From Vibrio tubiashii ATCC 19109 (GTDB lineage Bacteria; Pseudomonadota; Gammaproteobacteria; Enterobacterales; Vibrionaceae), in the NCBI RefSeq assembly GCF_000772105.1, contig NZ_CP009354.1, forward strand, positions 3,100,001-3,164,000: DNA of 64,000 bases, written 5' to 3'. Positions 10,365 to 19,841 of the stretch are shown here, piece by piece. Made by a program: the position numbers and the translations under genes. Under the pieces are notes generated by a model. The model made no database searches and was not told where the DNA came from. It saw only the letters and a program-made list of their open reading frames with translations. How positions within the stretch are numbered: the stretch's first letter is position 1; each line of letters starts with the position of its first letter.

Positions 10365-10727
10365 TTAAAAAAACAGGATCTCTAGCCAGACATAACCGGT
10401 TAATAGCATGGTCACCATCACAGCAGCCGAGCCAATATCTTTCGCCCGTCCGGCAAGCTCGTGGTGCTCCGTTCCAACTCGGTCAACAACTGCTTCAATC
10501 GCACTATTAAACAGTTCAGCGATCAATACCAACACCACTGTCGCGATCAGCAATATTCTCTCCCACTGGCTGTCACCAATAAATAAAGCCGCCGGAATCA
10601 TGATCGCGGCTAACACGACTTCTTCTTGAAAGGCCGGTTCATGTTTAAATGCAGCCTTGAGACCTTGGCAGGAGTACTGCGTTGCGTTTTTAATCCGTTT
10701 AAATCCATGGAGTGTTTTGTCTGGCAA
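10365..10727 (-). CDS. dgkA: Diacylglycerol kinase DgkA
   Basis: Small inner-membrane kinase that recycles diacylglycerol to phosphatidic acid. The 120 residues have three membrane helices and the family signature AELFNSAIEAVVDRVG (catalytic Glu) followed by HHELAGRAKDIGSAAV. The frame begins with TTG at 10727; AAAGAGA upstream is an acceptable ribosome-binding site and no ATG is available near, so a TTG start is likely. It is divergent from plsB, another phospholipid gene, across about 200 bp, a linkage also seen in E. coli. Confidence 0.94.
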   Translation of the reverse strand: MPDKTLHGFKRIKNATQYSCQGLKAAFKHEPAFQEEVVLAAIMIPAALFIGDSQWERILLIATVVLVLIAELFNSAIEAVVDRVGTEHHELAGRAKDIGSAAVMVTMLLTGYVWLEILFF

Positions 10728-10931
10728 GTTAATTTCTCTTTATTAATTATCTCGATAGCTTGATGACTTAAAAATTGACGTTTTCCTAATCAATAATAAG
10801 TAAAAGGTTCGACCAGTTTCTGTTATCCTTGCCCGCTATAAAAATACACGCTTGGGCGCATTCCCAGTTCTATAGTTAGAGAAATGGAAATGTGCTTATG
10901 CAAACCATCTATTTTTGAGGCTAAGAACCTT

Positions 10932-13367
10932 ATGTCTTCTGGACGAATGTTATCGCGCACCTTACTAAAACTGCCTATGTCAGTGTTAGTTAAAGGGACC
11001 ACAATTCCTTCAAATCCTATTGAAGATCATAGCATTGATATAAACAAGCCCATTATTTACGCTCTGCCATATCGCTCAGCTGTTGATCTCCTCGCGCTGC
11101 AAAAACAAGTCATTGCACTTGGTTTACCCGACCCGCTAGAGCCAGTCGAAATCAACGGCAAAGCACTTAACCGCTACGTCTTTACTTCTGCTCGCCAAAC
11201 CGTAATGGACAGCGATCAAGATGTACCTAGCACATCAGTGACGCTTTTCTCTGATCTGCTTGAACTGCACAAGTTTGATTCAGAACTCGATGTGCAAATG
11301 ATCCCTGCAACGGTCCTTTGGGGACGTAAGCCAGGTAAAGAATCGCAGCAAAAGCCTTATCTACAGTCTTTAAACGGTCCACAAAAAGCCAAAGCTGTTT
11401 TGCTCTCTGGTCGTGACTGTTTAGTGCGTATTAGCCCTGTGGTTTCTCTGCGTTACATGGCGGATTCACATGGCACCGATGCTTCGATTGCTCATAAGTT
11501 GGCACGCGTGGCACGTATCCACTTTTCTCGTCAGAAGCTAGCCGCTTCAGGGCCAAATTTGCCAAGTCGACAAGCACTATTTAATCGTCTGATGAAATCA
11601 AAAGCGATTGAAAAAGTTATCGAAGACGAAGCAAAGTCTAAAGGTGTGCCAATTGAAAAAGTGCGCAAAGAAGCGCACGCTATCATGGATGAGATTGCAG
11701 CAAACTTCTCTTACTCCTTGATAAAGAATGGCGAACGCCTACTCGGCTGGTTGTGGAATCGTATTTACCAAGGCTTGAATATCACCAATGCCGCTACGGT
11801 ACGTAAACTGGCGCAAGATGGCCACGAGATCGTCTACGTGCCTTGTCACCGCAGCCATATGGACTATTTGCTGCTTTCTTACGTGCTTTACCGAGAAGGG
11901 ATGGTTCCTCCACACATTGCGGCAGGCATTAACCTTAACTTCTTCCCTGCGGGACCTATCTTCCGCCGTGGTGGCGCGTTCTTTATTCGCCGTAGCTTTA
12001 AAGGCAATAAACTGTACTCGACTATCTTTCGTGAGTACCTAGCAGAGCTGTTTGCTAAAGGCTACTCAGTAGAATACTTCAGTGAAGGCGGACGTTCGCG
12101 CACTGGCCGCTTACTACAAGCGAAAACCGGTATGCTAGCTATGACAGTCCAAGCCATGCTGCGTGGTCTAAATCGCCCAGTAACACTGGTTCCGGTTTAC
12201 ATCGGCTATGAGCATGTTATGGAGGTGGGGACTTACGCCAAAGAGCTACGTGGTAAGCGCAAAGAAAAAGAAAATGCCGGCTTAGTGCTGCGCACGATTC
12301 GCAAGCTACGCAACTTCGGCCAAGGGTACGTTAACTTCGGTGAGCCGATTCCACTGAACCAATATCTGAACGAGCATGCACCAGAGTGGACTAAAGATAT
12401 CGATCCTATGGGTGCAACTAAACCACAATGGCTCAACCCAGTAGTCAATGGCTTAGCCACCAAGATGATGACACACATTAACGATGCGGCTGCGACTAAC
12501 GCACTCACATTATGTGCAACCGCCCTGCTCGCTTCACGCCAACGTGCTTTGTCCCGCGATAGCTTAGTCAATCAGATCGATTGTTACTTATCGATCCTTA
12601 AGAATGTGCCTTACTCTTCAACCTACACGGTGCCTGAAGATGATGCACAAGCGTTGGTCAAACATGCCGAGACATTGGATAAGTTCCTTATCGAAACAGA
12701 CAGCATGGGTGAAATTGTCTCGCTGGATCGAAATCAATCGATTCTAATGACTTACTACCGCAACAACATCATCCATTTATTGGCGCTGCCGTCATTAATC
12801 GCTCAAATGTTGGTTCGCCATCAGCAGTTGTCATTAGAGCAGATCAAGCAAAATGTGGCTCTCGTTTATCCATTCTTAAAACAAGAGCTGTTCTTAAGTA
12901 TTGAGGAAGAGAAGCTCGGTGAACTGACTGAGGCGTACATCGAAGAGATCGCTCACCAAGGCTTAGTGACCATCGATAGCGAGCAAAATGTGGCGATTAA
13001 CCAAGCGAACAACCAAGTCTTGGTTCTGCTTGGTCGCACCATTACCGAAACACTGCAACGCTATGCGATTGCACTTAACCTGTTAGTGGCAAACCCAGAG
13101 CTGGGTAAAGCCGACTTAGAGCTTAAGAGCCAAGATATCGCGCAACGCTTAGGTCGTTTACATGGCATTAATGCCCCAGAGTTCTTTGATAAGGGCGTTT
13201 TCTCTGCACTGTTTACGGCATTGAAACAACAAGCTTACCTCGACAATGACGGTAACTGCGATAGTGATAAGAGCACAGAATTAGCCAACCTGCTTTACTC
13301 TATGCTCTACCCAGAAGTTCGCCTAACCATCAAAGAAAGTATCTGTCAGGCGACTGGGACTAAATAA
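10932..13367 (+). CDS. plsB: Glycerol-3-phosphate O-acyltransferase PlsB
   Basis: First committed step of phospholipid synthesis at the inner membrane: acylates sn-glycerol-3-phosphate at position 1. Starting at ATG 10932 ([20 protein letters not shown]) gives 811 residues, aligning with the E. coli start and length (807); an in-frame ATG at 10884 would add 16 unconserved residues. Acyltransferase blocks are visible: CHRSHMDY (HX4D catalytic, near residue 305), [21 protein letters not shown] and [14 protein letters not shown]. It is divergent from dgkA and ends at a strong terminator facing ubiA. Confidence 0.97.
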   Translation: MSSGRMLSRTLLKLPMSVLVKGTTIPSNPIEDHSIDINKPIIYALPYRSAVDLLALQKQVIALGLPDPLEPVEINGKALNRYVFTSARQTVMDSDQDVPSTSVTLFSDLLELHKFDSELDVQMIPATVLWGRKPGKESQQKPYLQSLNGPQKAKAVLLSGRDCLVRISPVVSLRYMADSHGTDASIAHKLARVARIHFSRQKLAASGPNLPSRQALFNRLMKSKAIEKVIEDEAKSKGVPIEKVRKEAHAIMDEIAANFSYSLIKNGERLLGWLWNRIYQGLNITNAATVRKLAQDGHEIVYVPCHRSHMDYLLLSYVLYREGMVPPHIAAGINLNFFPAGPIFRRGGAFFIRRSFKGNKLYSTIFREYLAELFAKGYSVEYFSEGGRSRTGRLLQAKTGMLAMTVQAMLRGLNRPVTLVPVYIGYEHVMEVGTYAKELRGKRKEKENAGLVLRTIRKLRNFGQGYVNFGEPIPLNQYLNEHAPEWTKDIDPMGATKPQWLNPVVNGLATKMMTHINDAAATNALTLCATALLASRQRALSRDSLVNQIDCYLSILKNVPYSSTYTVPEDDAQALVKHAETLDKFLIETDSMGEIVSLDRNQSILMTYYRNNIIHLLALPSLIAQMLVRHQQLSLEQIKQNVALVYPFLKQELFLSIEEEKLGELTEAYIEEIAHQGLVTIDSEQNVAINQANNQVLVLLGRTITETLQRYAIALNLLVANPELGKADLELKSQDIAQRLGRLHGINAPEFFDKGVFSALFTALKQQAYLDNDGNCDSDKSTELANLLYSMLYPEVRLTIKESICQATGTK

Positions 13368-13382
13368 AACCAACTAAGTACG

Positions 13383-13411
13383 AAAAAGGGCATCCAATGG
13401 ATGCCCTTTTT
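13383..13411. terminator. Bidirectional terminator between plsB and ubiA
   Basis: AAAGGGCATCC / GGATGCCCTTT hairpin with a T-run on each strand. Confidence 0.9.
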
Positions 13412-13413
13412 GT

Positions 13414-14268
13414 TTACCAGAAAGCAATAAACAAGCCTATGGTGACAATCATGCCGACATAGTTGTTATTGAGAAATGCCTTGAAGCACAAGTCTCGCTC
13501 TCGATGTCGGATAAGATGCTGCTGAAACACAAATAAAGCGCCAGCAATCAGCAAGCTCCAGTAGTAGCTTGCACCAAGCTCAAACCAAATCCCGACGTAC
13601 ATCAACATGGCAAGAGTGGCGAGCTGCAAGACACCAATCACCATTTTATCTAACCGACCAAACAAGATTGCCGTCGATTTAATGCCAATTTTCAGGTCAT
13701 CATCCCTATCTACCATGGCATATTGGGTGTCGTAGGCGATAGTCCATAGGGCATTAATAGTAAAGATAAACCATGTCATCATGGTGACTTCGTTCGCCTC
13801 GGCAGCCCAAGCCATAGGAATTGACCAACTAAAAGCGAGACCAAGAAACAGCTGTGGCAGATGAGTATAGCGCTTCATAAATGGGTAAATGAACGCGAGG
13901 AAGATGCCAACAAATGAGAGCTGAATGGTTAACGCATTCATACTCAGCACAAGTAGGAACGAACTGATCGCTAAGACTAAAAACAGCCCGATAGCTTCTT
14001 TAGAGGTCACTCTTCCTGATGGTAACGGGCGTAGCTTAGTGCGCTTTACATGACCATCAACTTTACGGTCGGCAAAATCATTGATTACGCATCCAGCCGC
14101 TCGCATAAAGATAACGCCAAGAACAAAAACAAATAAAACTTTTAAACTCGGTACACCCTCAGCTGCAATAATCAACGCCCATAATGTCGGCCAAAGCAAT
14201 AATAAGGTCCCAATCGGCTTATCCATGCGCATTAACTGCCAGTAAGCGACTGCTTTATCTGCCGTCAT
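13414..14268 (-). CDS. ubiA: 4-hydroxybenzoate polyprenyltransferase UbiA
   Basis: Integral membrane prenyltransferase that joins the octaprenyl chain to 4-hydroxybenzoate in ubiquinone synthesis. Motifs are [18 protein letters not shown] near the start, the first aspartate-rich motif [20 protein letters not shown] and the second in [17 protein letters not shown]. Hydrophobic segments fit about eight to nine helices. The start is set at ATG 14268, one base after the ubiC stop codon, giving 284 residues, because it matches the family N-terminus better than the longer frame. It is translated from the same message as ubiC, which supplies its substrate. Confidence 0.96.
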   Translation of the reverse strand: MTADKAVAYWQLMRMDKPIGTLLLLWPTLWALIIAAEGVPSLKVLFVFVLGVIFMRAAGCVINDFADRKVDGHVKRTKLRPLPSGRVTSKEAIGLFLVLAISSFLLVLSMNALTIQLSFVGIFLAFIYPFMKRYTHLPQLFLGLAFSWSIPMAWAAEANEVTMMTWFIFTINALWTIAYDTQYAMVDRDDDLKIGIKSTAILFGRLDKMVIGVLQLATLAMLMYVGIWFELGASYYWSLLIAGALFVFQQHLIRHRERDLCFKAFLNNNYVGMIVTIGLFIAFW

Positions 14269-14269
14269 T

Positions 14270-14809
14270 TTAAACGCTCTCCTTTGCATAAATTGGCGCG
14301 GTCGGCAGAAAAAGCTCTGCCACTAACATAGGTTTACGATTCATCCATAGTCGCGAACGACGCGCAAGCAGCTGCTTGCCATCCAACTCAACCAAACCAA
14401 CTTGCAAAGCATCGCGTTTAACATCATTGGCACTGAACACCGTCAAGCCTAACGGTATTTCACCTTGGCGAGCTAAATCATACTCTTGGCCTTGCATTGA
14501 AGAGTGCGGAATTAAGGTTCGACCCAATACCCACGGCTCTCCATCTCCTTTCAGCACCACCTTTCTCAACAAGCATTCTTCTCGTGCCAGCAGTTCTATT
14601 TCCTGCGTATTTAGCTTTTCAGCTCGAATCACTTTATTATGCAGAAGGTCGACACTTAACGTTTGGCAATAAGACTCTAATAAACGTGACAACGAGCCCT
14701 GTTCTAGCAGCCATTTTTTTGCACTTTGCGTAGGAAAGCTAAAATGCTCTGGTTGTTGCCATTCAACTTGGCGAAGAGCAGATAAATAAAGCGCAGTTGG
14801 TTGATTCAT
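14270..14809 (-). CDS. ubiC: Chorismate pyruvate-lyase UbiC
   Basis: Converts chorismate to 4-hydroxybenzoate and pyruvate, the first step of ubiquinone synthesis in the cytosol. From ATG 14809 it has 179 residues. Family features are LTSW-like positions replaced by [43 protein letters not shown] (cut here as two adjacent conserved segments), and the C-terminal [24 protein letters not shown] four codons upstream at 14821 is an alternative start; neither has a strong ribosome-binding site. It is first in the ubiC-ubiA operon. Confidence 0.93.
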   Translation of the reverse strand: MNQPTALYLSALRQVEWQQPEHFSFPTQSAKKWLLEQGSLSRLLESYCQTLSVDLLHNKVIRAEKLNTQEIELLAREECLLRKVVLKGDGEPWVLGRTLIPHSSMQGQEYDLARQGEIPLGLTVFSANDVKRDALQVGLVELDGKQLLARRSRLWMNRKPMLVAELFLPTAPIYAKESV

Positions 14810-14974
14810 ACTAATATTCAATAAGTAGCCTTATCAGCGTACAATAAAGCTTCAATCTCAAAAGTTAACCACTACAATGAGTGCTTAACGCATTTTTATT
14901 ACAAATAGATGCTCTATTGTAACAAGACTCAGGCGATTCGAGTATCGTGATTGGAAGAAAGAAAAGTTATAAAT

Positions 14975-15382
14975 ATGATTAAACGTTACCTAGCCCAAAT
15001 ATTTATCGCTTTGGGTTTACTTATCAGCCTACCTGTTTTAGCCGAAGAAGAAGGTGCTCCGAAACTTGCCTACTTTACGCTAGAGCCAGATCTCACCACC
15101 AACTTCTATACCAAAGGCAAGAAACTTGGCTATATCCAAGTTCGAATCGATATTATGGTTGCTAATGAAGCGGACCTTGGCGTGATCGAACTGCACCAGC
15201 CATTAATTCGCGACGCTGTGATTGAACTGCTTGGTAAACAGTCAGAAGATACCATTACCTCCCTGGCGGGGCGTGAAGATTTACGTAAGACCTTAGTTGA
15301 GCAGCTCAACGCGACGCTGTTACCCGAAACAGGCAAAACCATTATCGCTGACTTACTGTTTACCAAATACTTGTATCAGTAA
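14975..15382 (+). CDS. FliL-like periplasmic protein
   Basis: A 135-residue secreted protein. Residues 1-21 form a signal peptide (IFIALGLLISLPVLAEEEG), so the mature part is periplasmic. The remainder (LAYFTLEPDLTTNF, KLGYIQVRIDIMV, LIRDAVIELLGKQ, GREDLRKTLVEQL) resembles the FliL domain that stabilises flagellar stators. It is not in a flagellar operon; the neighbour is ubiC, divergently transcribed. A role in motility is inferred from family only. The start is at ATG 14975; an upstream TTG lacks support. A strong terminator follows, so it is a single-gene unit. Confidence 0.82.
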   Translation: MIKRYLAQIFIALGLLISLPVLAEEEGAPKLAYFTLEPDLTTNFYTKGKKLGYIQVRIDIMVANEADLGVIELHQPLIRDAVIELLGKQSEDTITSLAGREDLRKTLVEQLNATLLPETGKTIIADLLFTKYLYQ

Positions 15383-15399
15383 TGTGTACTAGCTAATCA

Positions 15400-15426
15400 A
15401 ACGGCGCTTATCGCGCCGTTTTTTTA
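15400..15426. terminator. Terminator after the FliL-like gene
   Basis: AACGGCGC / GCGCCGTT hairpin followed by eight T residues on the plus strand, between convergent genes. Confidence 0.9.
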
Positions 15427-15429
15427 TTG

Positions 15430-16260
15430 CTACTTTTTCGCTCGGCTTGCATCGAACAAACCCAGAGCCACACCAGATAACAGACCAACTAAATGGGCTG
15501 TATTGGCAATCGCCATATACGGCTGAACAAAACCAAGCACCAACCACACCAGCATAAAACCTATCATAGGTTTAGGCATACTGAGTCCAAGTTGTGGCGC
15601 TTTGTAGCCCAACATCCATAAGTAGCCAACCAGTGCATAAACCACACCAGATAAGCCGCCAAAGTTAGCGCCTTCAACCCAGTATTGCCCCGCCCCTGAG
15701 AGCGCAGCAGAAACTACAAACAACTGCAGTAATTTGCCCGAGCCGAGCCTTTGCTCAATATCACCACCAAGCTGCCACCACCAGAGTAAGTTAAAGGCGA
15801 TATGCATGATAGAAAAGTGAAGAACGGCATGGCTTACCCAGCGCCAAAGTTGCCATTCTTGTCCTGCAAATGCTGGGAAGTGCAAAGCGGCAAACACCCC
15901 TTTACCAGAGCCAAGTTGCTGCATGGTAAAAATCACCAAACAGATCACCATAACAGATAATGTTATCGGCCCAGCTTTGGCCTTAATCATGGCTAACATA
16001 CTTGGCGATTGATAGGTAAAGTGATTCTTGCGGCTTTCGGCCATATCCCATGACGCCGCTTGATATTTGTTGGCATTCGGGTCGGATAAAAACTGCTGCA
16101 GCTCTGACTCCGCCTCTATTTGATGCTGACTATCGGTCAACCACAATGCAAACTGCCCTTCTCCCTCCGGCATCATCTGAATATCTATCTGGCGCGAGGC
16201 CATATAGTCGATAAATGCTTGTGCCATACGTGGATTATTGAGGGAGATGAGTCGATACAT
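15430..16260 (-). CDS. glpG: Rhomboid intramembrane serine protease GlpG
   Basis: Cleaves transmembrane substrates within the inner membrane. The 276 residues have an N-terminal cytoplasmic domain (about 1-90) and a six-helix rhomboid core. The catalytic dyad is Ser204 in GGLSGVVYALVG and His256 in IANTAHLVGLLSG. HAVLHFSIMHIAFNLLWWW carries the conserved oxyanion-hole His/Asn set. The gene follows glpE by four bases, the usual arrangement. The physiological substrates are not indicated by the sequence. Confidence 0.96.
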   Translation of the reverse strand: MYRLISLNNPRMAQAFIDYMASRQIDIQMMPEGEGQFALWLTDSQHQIEAESELQQFLSDPNANKYQAASWDMAESRKNHFTYQSPSMLAMIKAKAGPITLSVMVICLVIFTMQQLGSGKGVFAALHFPAFAGQEWQLWRWVSHAVLHFSIMHIAFNLLWWWQLGGDIEQRLGSGKLLQLFVVSAALSGAGQYWVEGANFGGLSGVVYALVGYLWMLGYKAPQLGLSMPKPMIGFMLVWLVLGFVQPYMAIANTAHLVGLLSGVALGLFDASRAKK

Positions 16261-16264
16261 AAAG

Positions 16265-16591
16265 CTATCCTAAGTTGGATTCTGTCGGAAGTTCGGCTCT
16301 TTGCCATGCTTCAAAGCCGCCATCAACACTATACACCTGCTCAAAGCCTTGGTTAACCAAATACTGTGCAGCACCTTGGCTGCTAATGCCGTGATAACAC
16401 ATAACCAACACAGGTTGTTCAAACTCCACGTCGTCCATAAAGGTGACGATCGTATCGTTGGTCAAATGGAAGGCATCTTTGGCGTGAGACACAGCAAAAG
16501 ATTGAGGGTCACGAATATCCACCATTCGCGCTTCTCCTTGCTCAAGAAGACTTTGCGCACTACCCACATCAATATGCTTAAACTGATCCAT
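16265..16591 (-). CDS. glpE: Thiosulfate sulfurtransferase GlpE
   Basis: Single-domain rhodanese of 108 residues that transfers sulfane sulfur from thiosulfate to acceptors such as cyanide or thioredoxin. The catalytic cysteine is Cys65 in [13 protein letters not shown], the same position as in E. coli Glp[22 protein letters not shown] is the conserved upstream block. It is first in the glpE-glpG pair. The DnaA-box-rich intergenic region lies upstream of it. Confidence 0.95.
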   Translation of the reverse strand: MDQFKHIDVGSAQSLLEQGEARMVDIRDPQSFAVSHAKDAFHLTNDTIVTFMDDVEFEQPVLVMCYHGISSQGAAQYLVNQGFEQVYSVDGGFEAWQRAELPTESNLG

Positions 16592-16948
16592 GAACTTTCT
16601 CTTTTATATCGTAATTATCTAACGCCATTGTAACCTATCCAGTGGTCAACAAGTACACGAGGGCAGTAAGGTTATCCACCAGCGATCATAAATCCACCAA
16701 CTGTGGATAAATCTGTGGATTGCGTTGATAAAGTATCTCGGTGATTTTTGATCCACTATATGTAGTGATGATCATTATTTTATTGTGTGTAAAAGTAAAA
16801 CTATCCCCACGGAACAATGGGTCGAGATGCCTTTATCTACCCCGCTTTCTGACAGATAGCAAAGAAATTTACCACAGAGTTACCCACAGGCAAGATGAGA
16901 CAAACTCGATCTATAATCATCCAAATAACTCAATAAATGATCAGCAAT
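16592..16948. other. Gene-free region rich in DnaA-box-like and GATC sites
   Basis: No credible gene is seen in this AT-rich gap between glpE and rpoH. One perfect DnaA box is at 16702-16710 (TTATCCACA on the minus strand). One-mismatch versions are at 16672-16680 (TTATCCACC) and 16880-16888 (TTACCCACA), and a weaker one is at 16714-16722. Five GATC sites occur at about 16684, 16750, 16770, 16908 and 16939. The glpE promoter must also be here. Binding of DnaA is inferred, not shown. Confidence 0.5.
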
Positions 16949-16980
16949 AAAAAAGCCGAGATCATATGATCTCGGCTTTC
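16949..16980. terminator. Terminator downstream of rpoH
   Basis: AAAGCCGAGATCAT / ATGATCTCGGCTTT is a perfect inverted repeat followed on the minus strand by a T-run, just after the rpoH stop at 17006. Confidence 0.9.
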
Positions 16981-17005
16981 TAAATTCTTTTTGAAAAGTC
17001 AGAGG

Positions 17006-17863
17006 TTAGAATTCACCAACCGCCGCTTTCAATTTCTTCATCGCGTTCTTTTCTAGCTGACGAATTCGCTCTGCAGATACGCTATACGTTTCTGCCAGTT
17101 CTTGCAGCGTCGACTTATTATCATCTAACCAACGTGAACGAACAATATGTTGACTACGCTCATCTAAGCTCTTTAGTGCTAAGCTCAAACGGTTGTTAGT
17201 GTGTGCTTCCCAGTTTGCTGCTTCAACATTGTCGGCAACATCAGAAGACTTGTCTTCTAAATACACCATAGGTGCAGTGTAAGAAGCATTTGAGTCATCA
17301 TCATCGGTTGGCATTTCAAATGTCGCATCTTGCGCAGCCAAGCGAGATTCCATTTCACGAACTTCTGAAGGCTCAACACCTAACTCACGCGCAACAGTTT
17401 CAACTTCACCGTTGTTAAACCAACCTAGACGCTTTTTCGACTTACGCAGATTGAAGAACAATTTACGTTGCGCTTTGGTGGTCGCAATTTTCACAATACG
17501 CCAGTTACGCAGAACGTACTCATGAATCTCTGCTTTGATCCAATGCACTGCAAATGAAACCAAACGAACACCAACTTCAGGGTTGAAGCGCTTCACAGCC
17601 TTCATCAAGCCAATGTTACCTTCTTGAACAAGGTCAGCCATTGGAAGGCCATAACCTGAATAACCACGAGCAACGTGTACAACGAAACGCAGGTGCGAAA
17701 GGATTAAGCCTTTTGCAGCCTCGATTTCACCGTCGTAATGCAGACGCTCTGCAAGTCCACGCTCCTCTTCAGGAGTTAGCATTGGATAGCTGTTCACTGA
17801 ACGAATATAGCTGTCTAAGCTATCTTGTGTCACTACAGCCATTGGGTATGCTTGGTTAGTCAT
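17006..17863 (-). CDS. rpoH: Heat-shock sigma factor RpoH (sigma-32)
   Basis: Directs RNA polymerase to heat-shock promoters. The 285 residues contain region 2 ([17 protein letters not shown]), the RpoH box QRKLFFNLR that separates sigma-32 from other sigma factors, and a region 4 helix-turn-helix [28 protein letters not shown]. The start ATG 17863 follows a modest ribosome-binding site. In E. coli rpoH translation is controlled by mRNA secondary structure in the early coding region; this was not tested here. It lies downstream of ftsX on the same strand with its own leader. Confidence 0.97.
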   Translation of the reverse strand: MTNQAYPMAVVTQDSLDSYIRSVNSYPMLTPEEERGLAERLHYDGEIEAAKGLILSHLRFVVHVARGYSGYGLPMADLVQEGNIGLMKAVKRFNPEVGVRLVSFAVHWIKAEIHEYVLRNWRIVKIATTKAQRKLFFNLRKSKKRLGWFNNGEVETVARELGVEPSEVREMESRLAAQDATFEMPTDDDDSNASYTAPMVYLEDKSSDVADNVEAANWEAHTNNRLSLALKSLDERSQHIVRSRWLDDNKSTLQELAETYSVSAERIRQLEKNAMKKLKAAVGEF

Positions 17864-17951
17864 TCAAGTCCTCATCAATCTCTGATCTGGAGTATGTTTT
17901 AGCCCACCAATCTTGAACCTAAAATGAACAGGTTTCAAGCAGGGGAAGGTT

Positions 17952-17979
17952 ATTATGCATAAACAATTCGTCTATACAA
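17952..17979 (-). promoter_or_regulatory. Candidate rpoH promoter
   Basis: On the minus strand a TTGTAT -35-like and CATAAT -10-like hexamer are 16 bp apart, about 90 bp upstream of the rpoH start. It is assigned by hexamer match only and other promoters are likely. Confidence 0.35.
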
Positions 17980-18046
17980 GAGGAAAAGTATACGGTAGCG
18001 TCTACTTTTTTCAATAGTATGACAACAACAAAATAATCCGGTTCAA

Positions 18047-19015
18047 TTAAACAGGTTCAATTTCTTTGAGATGACGCTGCGCTGAAACCTTTGCCGCTAA
18101 ACAGCCAAGGAAGGTTCCTAGCATCACCAGCAGTAAAGACTCATCCCAACTTAGACCCACCAATCTGAAGTGGCTATCATACAGAAGCGCCAACTTTTCT
18201 ACGCTGCTATTAAGTAGAACTGTAATTACCGCTGTTAAAACCCACGCTGTAATCGCACCTAGCAGACCAAACCACATACCAGAGTACAAATATGGGCGAA
18301 GAATATAGCTATTGGTCGCCCCTATCAGCTTCATAGTTTGGATCTCTTCTTTATTAGCTAACACGTTAAAGCGTAATGTGTTGCCAACAATTAAGAACAC
18401 AGAGCCAAGCATTAATACTGATAAGGTAATCACGATGCCACTGACCAGATTTTTGATCGCGTCGAGTCTTGTTAACCAATCTTCATCCAAGCGAACATCG
18501 GTAATACCGTCTTCATTAGCGACGCGCTCAGCGAGACGTTTAATCGCTTGTTTATCATCTTTACTCAGTGTAATCACCAATACGCCAGGCAGTGCGTAAT
18601 CGTCTAACAAGCTCAGTGCCTGTTCAAAGCCGGAGTATTGGCTGAGGTCGTCTAGCCCTTGCTGCGGGGAGATGTATTCAACCTTAGCCACATCAAGCGA
18701 TGTTTCTAGCTCATCTTTGAGCACCATGATCCGGGCTTCAGGTGTGCGCTCTTCTATGTAAGCACTTACTTGCGACGGACTAGTGACATTGGTTGAAGCC
18801 GCAGAAATATTCTTACCCAATAGGTACAAAGCAGAAGGCATGGCTAATGCCATCGAGATAACCGCTAAAGTAAGAATATTACCCAGTGGCCGCTGCCAAA
18901 ATTCAGCGAGAGAAAGTCTAGCTTGCTTGAAATGAACCGTGAAAAAGCTGTCTTTCTTGACGCGATTTTTAGCACGAGAGGCGTTGGCGTTTTTGTTACG
19001 CTTATTAGTGCCCAT
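18047..19015 (-). CDS. ftsX: Cell division protein FtsX
   Basis: Membrane partner of the FtsE ATPase. The FtsEX complex sits at the septum and activates cell-wall hydrolases through EnvC-type activators. From ATG 19015 it has 322 residues: a basic cytoplasmic N-terminus ([20 protein letters not shown]), a first membrane helix near 40-60, a periplasmic domain, then three C-terminal helices typical of FtsX (LVSGIVITLSVLMLGSVFLIVG and following). The start overlaps the ftsE end by 11 bases and has AGGTGG upstream; a GTG at 19030 is less likely. Confidence 0.95.
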   Translation of the reverse strand: MGTNKRNKNANASRAKNRVKKDSFFTVHFKQARLSLAEFWQRPLGNILTLAVISMALAMPSALYLLGKNISAASTNVTSPSQVSAYIEERTPEARIMVLKDELETSLDVAKVEYISPQQGLDDLSQYSGFEQALSLLDDYALPGVLVITLSKDDKQAIKRLAERVANEDGITDVRLDEDWLTRLDAIKNLVSGIVITLSVLMLGSVFLIVGNTLRFNVLANKEEIQTMKLIGATNSYILRPYLYSGMWFGLLGAITAWVLTAVITVLLNSSVEKLALLYDSHFRLVGLSWDESLLLVMLGTFLGCLAAKVSAQRHLKEIEPV

Positions 19016-19679
19016 AATCTTCCACCTCACTCAAAAAACCTTGGTTTAGCTCTAGATGGCGGTATTGTGGGCGAGTGTTCACTAACCCAATATCGTGCGT
19101 TGCTAATAGGATGGTGACACCAGCACGGTTAAACTCTTCAAATAGCTTCAGTACCCGGCTAGAGAGTTCTGGGTCTAAATTACCGGTAGGCTCATCCGCT
19201 AATAGTAAAGTTGGTCTATTAACCACAGCACGCGCGATACCGACACGCTGCTGTTCACCACCAGACAGTTGGCTTGGCAAGCATTTCGCCTTGTCTAACA
19301 GCCCAGTTTTATCCAGAGCCGCAGATACACGACGCTTAATTTCGTTCTCAGAGATTGACTCAATCCGCATCGGCAAAGCGACGTTATCAAACACGCTTCG
19401 GTCCATCAGCAAACGATGATCCTGAAACACAATGCCGATATTGCGACGTAGGAAGGGGATATCCTTGTTAGGAATTCGAGTGATATCGTGGTCGTTAAAG
19501 CTGATTTTGCCATCCGTAGGTCGCTCAATGGCACAGATTAACTTTAGCAGGGTACTTTTCCCGGCACCTGAATGTCCGCCAAGAAAAGCCATTTCACCAC
19601 GACGAAGATGAAAATCGACCTTCTGTAAGGCTTGTCGTCCACCACGATAAGCCTTACTCACTTGCTGAAATTTTATCAC
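19005..19679 (-). CDS. ftsE: Cell division ATP-binding protein FtsE
   Basis: ABC-type ATPase of the FtsEX complex, 224 residues. Walker A is GHSGAGKST (about 35-43), the signature is [14 protein letters not shown], Walker B is [10 protein letters not shown], and the switch histidine is in LLATHDIGL. It begins with GTG at 19679 after an AGAGGGA ribosome-binding site. It overlaps ftsX downstream and is separated from ftsY upstream by a repeat element, although ftsY-ftsE-ftsX are normally one operon. Confidence 0.97.
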   Translation of the reverse strand: MIKFQQVSKAYRGGRQALQKVDFHLRRGEMAFLGGHSGAGKSTLLKLICAIERPTDGKISFNDHDITRIPNKDIPFLRRNIGIVFQDHRLLMDRSVFDNVALPMRIESISENEIKRRVSAALDKTGLLDKAKCLPSQLSGGEQQRVGIARAVVNRPTLLLADEPTGNLDPELSSRVLKLFEEFNRAGVTILLATHDIGLVNTRPQYRHLELNQGFLSEVEDYGH

Positions 19680-19714
19680 CCGAAATCCCTCTTATGAACT
19701 TCTCTATTGTATTT

Positions 19715-19841
19715 ATCCCCTAAATAGTTGGAGTTGCAGCTAGGCGACAAATCCATTCAGCCCTATGAGCATAGGTGCTCTATTTGATTAGGGCGAAATT
19801 GTTGCCGTCAACAACGCTGCTGCTTCAAATATGACGGGGAT
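19715..19841. repeat. ERIC-like intergenic repeat (IRU), 127 bp
   Basis: On the minus strand it starts ATCCCCGTCATATTTGAAGC and ends CTGCAACTCCAACTATTT-AGGGGAT. Both ends, the CGCCTAGCTGCAACTC block and the 127-bp length agree with the enterobacterial repetitive intergenic consensus as I remember it. The two ends form a large inverted repeat (ATCCCC...GGGGAT). It fills nearly the whole ftsY-ftsE gap and its first base is also the last base of the ftsY stop codon. It would be transcribed in the ftsY-ftsE message and could fold there. Confidence 0.75.
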
